A DNA stretch of 19,562 nt from Glomus cerebriforme (Eukaryota > Glomeromycota > Glomeromycetes > Glomerales > Glomeraceae). The stretch is taken from assembly GCA_003550305.1 (NCBI GenBank), contig QKYT01000304.1:24860-44421 (forward strand), in the 5' to 3' direction. The notes beneath the pieces are model-generated. The model searched no databases. It worked only from the letters and a program-made list of their open reading frames with translations, and was not told the DNA's origin. Below are positions 9,885 to 18,300 of this stretch, one piece after another. Position 1 is the first letter of the stretch; the number at the start of each line of letters is the position of its first letter. The position numbers were made by a program, and so were the translations under genes.

Positions 9885-10856
9885 TTCCTTGCCTGTTACG
9901 AGAAAGATCAACTCAATATACAGTATAAGGAAGTTAAAGAGGGAATTTTTAAAGGGTGGTGATATATCAATAATTTAATAATCCAGTCGAATATTCCGTA
10001 ATGTCACTACAATTTTAGTAAAATGTGCAAAAAAAAAGAAAAGGAAAAGGAAAAAAAAGGCGTTAGCAATCGTCAAAATTACAATAGGATTCGACGCGTT
10101 TCCCGGCTGCTACTGCCGTATGCGCAGTACGTTGAACATACTCAGTGCCCAACAATTGATGCCTGCAACAATAACCCGATAAACAACACTAAGTAATCGA
10201 ACATCACCTTAAAATCAAAAAACGATAGAAATTTTCTCTTTGTTAAACGGAGTTAATTGTTTATAATATAATTCCATGTTTTGTACGAATTGTAAATTTT
10301 TGATGGTAATGATTGTGATGTAATGGGTGTAATGGTTTTAGAGATGGTAAAGATGATTAAAAACTTTTTTTTTAAAAAAAAAAATGTAAAATTGGGAGAA
10401 GCTCCTCTTTTTATAAGTATTAGAGTTACACTAAAAAATTTTTTTATGAATATACAATATGACAGTAAAAGAATAGATTGATCCGATCTAGCTACATACA
10501 ATACGAATTTTTACGTATGACTCATTTTTTACATATTTAGTCATATGAATAAAATCTAGCGTCTCGTGTAATCACGTCATAAGCCTCGACCGATTTTTTT
10601 TTTGGTAATTTAATTAAGAACATGTGGCCTAATTCTTTTTATGCAGGATTATTTGATGCCATTATCGGTAAATTACCAGCAAATATTTTTTTTTTGCGAA
10701 ACACATGGTTTGGTCCAACCGGTAAGTTACCATTACTGGTAAAAATTTTAATTTTATTGATAATCAGATAAGATTAACATTCCCAATAAATAAATGGAAA
10801 AATATTCGTTGCTTTTTTTTTTTTTTTAATAATTTCTTTTCATTGATTATCAAAAC
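9885..10856. other. Spacer upstream of the TLDc gene
   Basis: No gene was seen. 10062-10205 is clearly richer in G+C and CpG than the rest of the window (GACGCGTTTCCCGGCTGC and nearby) but has no tRNA-type promoter boxes or open frame. 10666-10679 and 10721-10731 carry GGTAA-TTACC palindromes in a longer direct repeat. A 15-base T run at 10813-10827 lies about 30 bases before the start codon of gene B. Confidence 0.5.
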
Positions 10857-12751
10857 ATGTCAAAACAATTAAAGAACAAAATTCCAAATTTTAGAAATCA
10901 GTCTGAAGATATGGAATTCAAGTATAAAAACGATGTAAAAATAATGCAAGAAAATTATAATAAAATATTAGAGGAAAATAATATGCTTCGTGAAAAAATC
11001 AAAAATCAAATACAGGATCATGAAGTTCGGTTCAAAGAAATTACAGAATCATTAAATAAAAGTTACAAAATCCGAGATGAAAATGAAGATCGACTTGAGG
11101 AGGACTTGACAACACTTCGTAACGAAAATGAAAAACTTAAACAGGAACAAATCGATTATAAAAAATTCAAAATTCAGTACAATGAAATTTTTGAAAAATA
11201 TAATCAATTCTTGTTAACAAATCGTACCGATAAAAGTTTTAAAAATGAGGAATTTGATTATAAACTTTTCCCAAAATTATCACAAAATTTACTTGAAATT
11301 TTAAATGATGAAGAACATTATGATATTACAATTGAAGTCGGTAATGATCCTTACGTAAAAGTATTTCGTTCACATATTGTCATTTTATGTTATCGTTCTC
11401 CTTATTTGAAAAGAATTTTATCAACTAATAAAAAGGAAAATGATGAAACTTTGGCACATATTAAATTACCAGAAATTTTACCGGAAATTTTTCCAATAAT
11501 CTTAAGGTAAGTTATTAATTTTGTATTTATGAATTCTTTGATCAATTTTTATTCGTCAATTTACGCGTCTGATTTTTTTTTTTTAGATATATTTATGGAG
11601 GAAGAATTTCTTTGGAGGAATATGATATTTCAGATATTATTAAAATCTTGGATGCAGCTAGTAAACTTAGTCTTCAAGAATTGATCAACTATTTACAATC
11701 ATATTTGATCGAAAGAAAAGCAAACTGGATCGAACAAAATTTTAGTTTAATATATCAAGCAAGTTATGAAAATGATTCTTTTATGGAACTTCAAAAATAT
11801 TGTACTGATTTAATGTCCAAAGAACCAGATAAAATATTTAGATCATTAAGTTTCTCTTCAATTCCAGGAAAACTTTTGATATCTCTTCTTCAAAATGATA
11901 ATCTTCAAATAGATGAAATTCAAGTTTGGGAATATGTGCTTAAATGGGGACTTGCTCAAAATCCAGAACTTTCCTCTGATCCTACAAGTTTTTCAAAAGA
12001 TGATTTTGAAACTTTAAAGAATACTTTACAACAATTTATTCCATTTATTAGATTTTATAATTTAACTTCAAAAGAATTTTCGTGTGGAGTTTTACCTTAT
12101 ATGAAAATTTTACCCGAAGAATTATGTATGGACTTATTGAAAACTTTTTTGAATCTTTCGGATCCTAATAGCAAACCAAGTGATAAAACAAAACCTCGTA
12201 TAACTAAAGATATTGATTTAAAAAACGTTGATTCAAAAATTATTACATATAAGCATGCTGAATTAATCTCAAAATGGATTGATGGATTAGATATTACAGA
12301 CCGACCAACTCCATATGAATTCAAATTATTATTTCGTGGATCTCGTGATGGTTTTACACCTGGTAAATTCCATGAATTTTGTGATAATCAATCTCGTACT
12401 TTAACAATTGCTAAAGTGAAAGGTACTAATGAAATACTTGGAGGGTATAACCCAATTTCATGGAAATCTGATGTTGGTAGTTATGAAACTACTAAAGATA
12501 GTTTTATATTCTCCTTTGAAAATAATAATAGAATTGAAAATTTTATTTTAAGTCGTATAATTGATGAAACGTATGCTATATTTAATTCAATTTTATACGG
12601 TCCATTATTTGGTTGCGAAGACTTTCATTTATTAGGACAAATTTTGTCGACTGGTGATTGTATTAGTAAAAAAAAATATTATGATAAATCAATTAGAAAA
12701 ACTGAAGATAGATTTTATATAGAAGAATGTGAAGTATTCCAAATTATATAA
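10857..12751 (+). CDS. Coiled-coil BTB-BACK-TLDc protein (gene B)
   Basis: Exons 10857-11506 and 11587-12751 are separated by an 80-base intron (GTAAGT...TTTTAG), giving 604 residues. Residues about 18-118 are rich in E, K, N and heptad leucines and look like a coiled coil. BTB follows at about 138-235 (YDITIEVG, FRSHIVILCYRSPYLKRIL), BACK at about 245-400 (VWEYVLKWGL), and TLDc at about 431-604 (FKLLFRGSRDGFTPGKFHEF; the C-terminal EECEVFQII is typical of the fold). BTB-BACK modules often recruit substrates to Cul3 ligases, and TLDc domains are linked to oxidative stress protection and V-ATPase binding; either role here is inference. The split arginine codon at the intron matches gene A exactly. 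It appears intact and is the best local proxy for what gene A looked like before it was rearranged. Confidence 0.94.
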
Positions 12752-13168
12752 TGTCTAAAATATTAAATATAGGTTAATATCTAACAGATAAAATAAAAAT
12801 AAAATTTGTACAATTTATGAACTTATTTGTAAAAAAAAAAAAAATATTTTTCATTTTTTTTTATAAAGAGTTATTTTTGATTTCCCTTTTTATTTATCAA
12901 TTTTAAATATCTTGCTCGAACAAGTTAAAGTGATAAAAGATCGAATTTAATCATTTTTATAGAATTTATGTCTCAATGATATTTTTAATAAAGAATATTA
13001 TTTGAATTGAATGCTCAACTCGATATCAAAAAAGAATCGAAAAATATCTGTAATTAGTTTTGTAATTCATTATGTTAGCTGTGAACAAGTTACGCCGTTA
13101 TCTACGTGTTTGAAGTTAAGTAAGCCTCAGTGTTTAGTTTAATATTTCGATTTAAATTGCCAAAGTAC

Positions 13169-13313
13169 CACGTGATATAGTGCCGGCCAATACTATGTAA
13201 TTCCGTCTGTTGTTGGCCCGCACTATATACAAAAATGTTTCGTCTTGATCATGTGATGGGCATTTGTTTAGCAAAATCACATGACTGGTCTCAAATTCCG
13301 CCTAGAATTATAG
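13169..13313. repeat. Composite repeat with TATAGTGC-GGCC inverted arms
   Basis: ATATAGTGCCGGCCAATAC (13175-13193) mirrors GTTGGCCCGCACTATATA (13212-13229). It is flanked by CACGTG (13169-13174), GATCATGTGATG (13247-13258), ATCACATGACT (13276-13286) and AAATTCCGCCTAG (13293-13305). The same words, in part in the same order, occur in the MITE at 8651-8774 (TATAGTGC, GCACTATA, AAATTCGGCCTGAG, GTCACATGACT). They therefore belong to one dispersed repeat family. Confidence 0.6.
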
Positions 13314-13560
13314 AATCTATCTAATACTGATTGATTTACAAAATTTTTTAATAGAAAAAATTTTGATACGATGATTTAAAATACAATGCTTTGTGAAAAA
13401 AAAAATATATTTTAATCCTTAATTCAAAAATTCATCAATATTTACCATCGCTGCTGCAATTGCTGCAATGCATGAGTCGTTTAAAAATTCATTTACAAAT
13501 ACCTTTCTGCAAAATGAGAAATGTCTCACAGGAGATTTTGATGTTGTAGTACCGTATCCA

Positions 13561-13721
13561 GATCAAACTTGGGATATTCCAATTCGGCATCTGATATACA
13601 GTATATATATATATCTATCTCTTGGGAAATCGAATGTCCAAAACTTAACTGTATCCTAATTTGAACAAATCCCTGACCATATACCATATTTCAGATTCGA
13701 TTGGATATCCCAAGTTTGGTC
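13561..13721. repeat. Inverted repeat with CAAACTTGGGATAT arms (MITE-like)
   Basis: 13561-13597 (GATCAAACTTGGGATATTCC, then AATTCGGCATCTGATAT) is mirrored by 13686-13721, which ends GGATATCCCAAGTTTGGTC, with a handful of mismatches over about 36 bases. The loop is about 88 bases and includes a TATATATATATATC run. The arms share the words CCCAAGTTTG and GGATATCCCAAG with the structure at 4838-5002, so both may be copies of one repeat family. Confidence 0.7.
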
Positions 13722-13937
13722 GATGGACTATCAAGTATCATGTGGAATATTCCAGTAACCAAACTAAGCGATTCCGGGAAAATCCCAATGACAGTTTCAG
13801 GTAACACTACACATATAATTATAAGTAATTAAAAAATATTTTTATTTTTTTTTTTCATAGCTTTATCTGTTGTTTTTTTTTTTTTTTTATGAAATAAAGT
13901 AAAAAAAATTTTGTTAATAATAAGTTATTCACATAGT

Positions 13938-15410
13938 ATGTTCGAAAATTCCGAAACACTATCAAACAATGATAATGATTCTGGTTCTTATAATAAAACG
14001 ATGAATGATTCTGAGACGGACGAATTTATGAAAATAATAAAAAAATTAGTTACGTCCAATCATCAAACTACAGAGGCATCTGAGGCGACTATTAATGTAC
14101 TTAAAGAATATATGGAAGATATGAATAGTCAAATTAAACAACTAAAAAGTGAAAATAATAAATTGAAAGAAGATAACAATATTTTATTAAAAGAAAAACA
14201 AAGCGTGGAACAGAATTTTGCCAGAGTTAAGAGTGATTATTATGAATCAAAAATTAAGAACGTGGAATTTGATGATCAAATTAAAAGAATACAAAATGAA
14301 AATAATAAATTGAAAGAAGATAACGATACTTTATTAAAAGAAAAGCTAAGCGTGGAACAAAGTTTTTCCAGAGCCAAAGATTATTACGAATCAAAAATAA
14401 AGAAATTAGAATTAGAATTACAACAAATTAAGGAAACTAATTCTCAGAAAACACACGGACAAGCAGAAGAAATTATTACGTCTTTACAAATTCTATTAGA
14501 TGATAAAGAAAATAATATTCGTGATCTTAAACAAAGAAATACAAAGCTCAAAGATGAAGCATTGAAATATCAATCGGCACTTGGAGATGCAATAAATGTA
14601 CGTTTAAGTAATGATGATCAAAATCATTCTGTTCAATTGAAACAAGATATTTTGGACTTACAACGCACATTGGAAAGTTATGTTACAAATTTGAAACATA
14701 AAATAGGTATCAATATTAAAGAAGTGAATATTCTTATGGAACAATATCAATGTCAGAAAGAAATAAAACCAGAAAACTTAGACAAACCTTTTATTAAAGG
14801 AGTTTTACAACGCAAAGTATTACAACAAATTTTTGAATTTTTAAAGAATTATAGAAAATACAAAGGAGAAAATTTTTCATTAGAATCAGATATAGTTTCA
14901 AAATCACATGAATTATTAAATTTGATAAAGGAATTCTCAGAAACTCGCGTTGGAACTGATAAAGTATCTAAAGTTGCAGTAATAAAAATTCGTCAACAAA
15001 TATACGAAATTCTCGGTAATCGTGGTTTCTCTGATATTATTTCTTATCAAGACACTTTCATTCATAATTTCATTTATTATTCCAGTAAAACTTTGAATGA
15101 AATTATGAATCAATATCGTCAAATCAATGATGCTGAAAGAAAAAATGAAGTGGAGAAGTTGGCACCAATACTTATTCGAGATGTATTAAGAATATTTTGG
15201 TTTCGTTTAATGGTTCAAGAACCGATACCTGAATTTAAATATTTTAAAAGTAGTGAAAAAGTAAATCCGGACTTAATGACTGGTAGATGGGAGGATGATG
15301 AACTTGATGAAATATGTGTGGATCTTTGTTATTTTCCTCTTGTAGGAAGAGATTTGGATTCAGATTATAAAATAATTACACCTGCTAAGATTTTAACGCG
15401 TCCAATTTAA
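13938..15410 (+). CDS. Long coiled-coil protein with the uncharacterised C-terminal domain (gene C)
   Basis: A single open frame of 490 residues. The start is the ATG at 13938; the frame is open slightly further upstream but has no ATG there. Residues about 50-208 are a long E/K/N/Q-rich coiled coil that contains a 49-residue tandem duplication (units starting E72 and E121, ENNKLKEDN...LLKEK...SVEQ). From K210 (KYQSALGD) to the end runs the domain shared with genes A and E: VQLKQDILDLQ..LESYVTNL, IRQQIYEILGNRGFSD (352-367), IFWFRLMVQEP (419-429) and VDLCYFPLVG (461-470). No signal peptide or membrane segment is seen, so it is probably a soluble intracellular oligomer. No biochemical role can be assigned. 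It ends 131 bases from the stop of the convergent Hsp70-like gene D, the same arrangement as the scar beside gene A. Confidence 0.92.
   Translation: MFENSETLSNNDNDSGSYNKTMNDSETDEFMKIIKKLVTSNHQTTEASEATINVLKEYMEDMNSQIKQLKSENNKLKEDNNILLKEKQSVEQNFARVKSDYYESKIKNVEFDDQIKRIQNENNKLKEDNDTLLKEKLSVEQSFSRAKDYYESKIKKLELELQQIKETNSQKTHGQAEEIITSLQILLDDKENNIRDLKQRNTKLKDEALKYQSALGDAINVRLSNDDQNHSVQLKQDILDLQRTLESYVTNLKHKIGINIKEVNILMEQYQCQKEIKPENLDKPFIKGVLQRKVLQQIFEFLKNYRKYKGENFSLESDIVSKSHELLNLIKEFSETRVGTDKVSKVAVIKIRQQIYEILGNRGFSDIISYQDTFIHNFIYYSSKTLNEIMNQYRQINDAERKNEVEKLAPILIRDVLRIFWFRLMVQEPIPEFKYFKSSEKVNPDLMTGRWEDDELDEICVDLCYFPLVGRDLDSDYKIITPAKILTRPI
14151..14430 (+). repeat. Tandem duplication inside the coiled coil of gene C
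   Basis: Copy one is 14151-14297 (147 bases, 49 codons) and copy two starts at 14298 and runs to about 14430. The second copy lacks one codon in the middle and diverges at its end. The first 30 or so bases are almost unchanged, so the duplication looks fairly recent. Confidence 0.85.
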
Positions 15411-15541
15411 AATTCATTTTTAATTGTCTGTAAATATCAGTTTTTTTTAAAAAAAAATTTACCACACGTATTGAATAAGAAATAATTTTGTAATTTATAA
15501 TCTTTAATTTTATTGATATAAAATTCATAATAAATAAAAAA
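15411..15541. other. Short tail-to-tail spacer of genes C and D
   Basis: 131 AT-rich bases between two converging stop codons. It must hold the 3' untranslated regions and polyadenylation signals of both genes, which may overlap. AATAAATAAAAAATT (about 15531-15545) is a possible poly(A) signal for gene C. Confidence 0.6.
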
Positions 15542-17743
15542 TTAATTCTCAGTTTCTATATCAAAAATCATTTGATAATTTTGACCATTTGTATCATTCT
15601 TTGCGGTTGCAGTGATTTCCATCCTGCCAAATTTTAATCCAAAAATAAGAGGTCTATTGTGTCCTAGTTTCGGATCTATTAAAGGATCATAATAAATAAA
15701 TTTTTAAAATATAAAAAATAACACATTATTATACAACAATAAATACCTGGAAGGTCAATTTTAAGTTTTCCTAACAATTCCATTCCAGGATCATCACAGA
15801 ATTCTGCATCAAATTCTCTTGTATAATAAATATCAAAGTCAACAGAAGTTTGGGAAGAATATCGAGGATAAAGAGGACGATCAATAATAATATCTTCATC
15901 AATTAGAACGGAAGTCCCGCGTTTTGCAACACATTTAAACTTTTCTATATACCCATCAAAAGTTCTTCTTTCTTCAGGGTCATCTTCCGTCCATACAGAA
16001 CCAACTTCAATACCATAAGTGAACTTCAACACACGAGAACTTATAATGCACCTTATTTCATCCACATTGCTATAATTTTCAGCATTATTATTAAAACTGA
16101 TTCCGTAGATTGCTGCACCACGCGAAATAGCAGCAATTGGATTTGAAGGAACAGAAATAATATCAACATGCTCTTGAAATTTTTGCTTAATTCTTTTCCG
16201 TAAATATTTTGATTGACTAAAACCTCCAACTAAAAACATTGCTGAACACTTTTCCCGAGAATTATCAAGTTGCACACGAATCAAACGTAAAACTCTCTCA
16301 ACAACGGGATCAAACATTAATTTTATGGTTTCATAATCGAGCCTAATGCACCATTCTGCTTCTTCCAAAGATTCTTTGATATCGCCTGTTACATACTGTA
16401 ATAAAGCAGGCGAAACTTCTTCAAGGTCCAAATCATAATGAAATTTCGAGTTGCCTGTGAATGGTTCTTTTGCGTTTGCACAAAATTTTTGAATCATATA
16501 TTGCATTTGTCCATAATGATTTTGTTCTAATAAATCTATGGCATTATTTCCAAGTTTATCTCGTAAATATTTTATAAATTCATCCTCAATAAAAGTGCTT
16601 CCACAATAATCTCCCGCTCTTTCTGTAATTTCACCCAATTGATTCCCTTCTAATAGTTGTCGTGTTGTTAGATCTACTGTGCCACCTCCGCAATCGACGA
16701 TCATAAAATTTGCTAATAAGTCAGAAAAATCATTAAGTTAACCAAGGAAACATTAGACAATAATTTTCATTCTACGTAGTACGCACTTCCGCTAACATCC
16801 AGACTGTGTTCTTTCAAAATATTCTCCATGCAATAAACCGCTGCAGCTTCGGCTAATTAAATAAAAGGAAAATAACAAATTAAGGTTTATAATCAATCAA
16901 TTATATAATTTTTTTTTTGTTCTTACTCACGTTCCGTAGTAAATTGCAATTTTTCTGAAAATTGATTGATAATTAAATCAGCTTTATATGCACATTCTCT
17001 CATCGTTGCTTTTGCTTTATCAGAATATTCTGCAGGAACGGTAAGAACCAAGAGAACGTGTTCCGAAAAATCAATTCCGGGTAAAGCCGTAACTACTTTT
17101 TTAATCAACTTCAAATGTTAAATAAAGAATAAAAATTTTAATTTTAATAATGTATGCAAAAATTTCGATTCTGATGTTTCGCTCACCTTTCCAATTTCAC
17201 GAAGATAATCGGTAATTGCTTTCTTATATTCAACTATGGGCTTAGGTTTAAGGCTTTCTTTTAAATTACCTAAACATAATTTAAACAGTTTCACTGGTAC
17301 ATTTTCGCGTCTCCTTCGATTTGGACGTTTGGATAATGCAGGTTTTCCCCATAGTTCGACTTTGTCTAGTTCATCATCATACAGTAGTACTGTATGAGTT
17401 TTTAATTCAGCCTTTTAAATAAATTTATTTTTAATTTTCTATGAAATTATATAAAGTTGAAAAACAATGCAATAACAAAATACCATATCTCCAGGCCAAA
17501 CGTCATGAGTACACAGATCTTTCTTAGAAATATAACAATATGTAAATCCCTATTTTAAGTCCGATATTAATAAAAATGACAATAGAAAAAGTAACGCAAT
17601 CGATTAATCAATTTACCGAGTAAGTTGTTCCAAAATCTGAAAACCATTTTTTATTAGTTTAATAATAATAAAAGATAATTATCATGTTTTGTTAAATATT
17701 TACCTAAACCAACTACAACACGAATATCCCTTGTCCATGACAT
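15542..17743 (-). CDS. HSPA12-like Hsp70 family ATPase, eight exons (gene D)
   Basis: On the minus strand the exons are 17743-17704, 17636-17617, 17549-17484, 17411-17187, 17108-16931, 16852-16787, 16712-15747 and 15675-15542, all with GT...AG introns, giving 564 residues. Phosphate-1 loop GLDFGTTYSGF (12-22) is spread over exons 1, 2 and 3; exon 2 is only 20 bases. TEPEAAAVYCME (175-186), phosphate-2 MIVDCGGGTVDLTT (202-215) and adenosine loop LVGGFSQSKYLR (359-370) complete the actin-like ATPase. The C-terminus (about 430-564) ends GLKFGRMEITATAKN and is not the canonical Hsp70 peptide-binding domain, as in the HSPA12 branch. ATP binding is well supported; clients are unknown. The exon 6 donor is GTGCGT; the apparent later donor would break the frame. 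It is convergent with C and divergent from E. Confidence 0.92.
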
Positions 17744-18300
17744 TTCGAAAGACGTTAAATATTATAATAATCTTTAAAATCTTTCCGTTAAATTTAAACG
17801 ACGTACAGTACAGAGTAATTAAGGTTAACACTTACAGAAGCTTATTTATAACAATGGCTTATCTCAGTAATACAGCATAATTTCGATTTTATCACATATC
17901 TACAGTATGTTCAATGATTTCTTGTTTAAAATTGTTACAGAAAACAATACTCAAAATGGATTAATTAATTTTTGATCATCTAGTTTTTTTTTAAAAAAAT
18001 TTACCATTTTGATGTCTGTCACAGATTAATTCAAATTTAATAAAATTAAATCTTACATACTTTCATATCTACCAACTAAACATTTCAAGGTCAGTTTTAA
18101 ATGTCGAAATTGTACCGCGAAAATGTTTAGTTTAGAAGGTAGAACTTTATATAAGATCTACGATATTACCCCTTCTATTGTATTGTGGTTGTGTTACTTG
18201 CCTAACAATTGAAATATAAATAACGTCCAACATTTCTGATAAAATTTTTTCTAGTAAATATACTGACTGTTCATCACATTACTGAACAAATTATAGGATT
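17744..18300. promoter_or_regulatory. Divergent intergenic region of genes D and E
   Basis: 557 bases lie between the two start codons, so both promoters must be here. It contains an inverted repeat, CTACCAACTAAACATTT (18069-18085) with AAATGTTTAGTT...GGTAG (18121-18142), which is interrupted by a five-base insertion. No specific factor site is recognised. The 63-codon frame over 17689-17880 overlaps the first exon of gene D on the other strand and is not called. Confidence 0.55.

Larger units (their letters stand above)
12752..13937. other. Repeat-bearing spacer between genes B and C
   Basis: 12752-13160 is AT-rich with no gene. 13169-13313 and 13561-13721 hold inverted repeats described separately. 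13801-13860 has intron-like ends (CAG|GTAACA ... TTTCATAG|CTTT) and could be a 60-base intron in the 5' untranslated region of gene C. A 16-base T run at 13873-13888 precedes the gene's start. The 63-codon frame over 13468-13659 runs into the inverted repeat and is not called. Confidence 0.5.

Noticed and set aside
10062..10205. GC-richer patch checked as a possible tRNA or other RNA gene
   Set aside because: No cloverleaf or A/B-box pattern could be drawn; GGATTCGACGCG only loosely resembles a B box.
10253..10501. 82-codon minus-strand frame
   Set aside because: Built largely from runs of A and T giving F, L and K; no domain or context.
13468..13659. 63-codon plus-strand frame
   Set aside because: Its second half is the left arm and loop of an inverted repeat.
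13911..13937. Upstream extension of gene C to 13911
   Set aside because: The frame is open but begins with TTG; the first ATG is at 13938.
14937..15122. 61-codon minus-strand frame
   Set aside because: Antisense shadow of gene C's conserved domain.
16775..16786. Using the later GTAGAA as the exon 6 donor of gene D
   Set aside because: It would leave exon 7 out of frame with an immediate stop; GTGCGT at 16786 restores the phosphate-2 region.
17689..17880. 63-codon plus-strand frame
   Set aside because: It overlaps the first exon and start codon of gene D on the opposite strand and has no domain.
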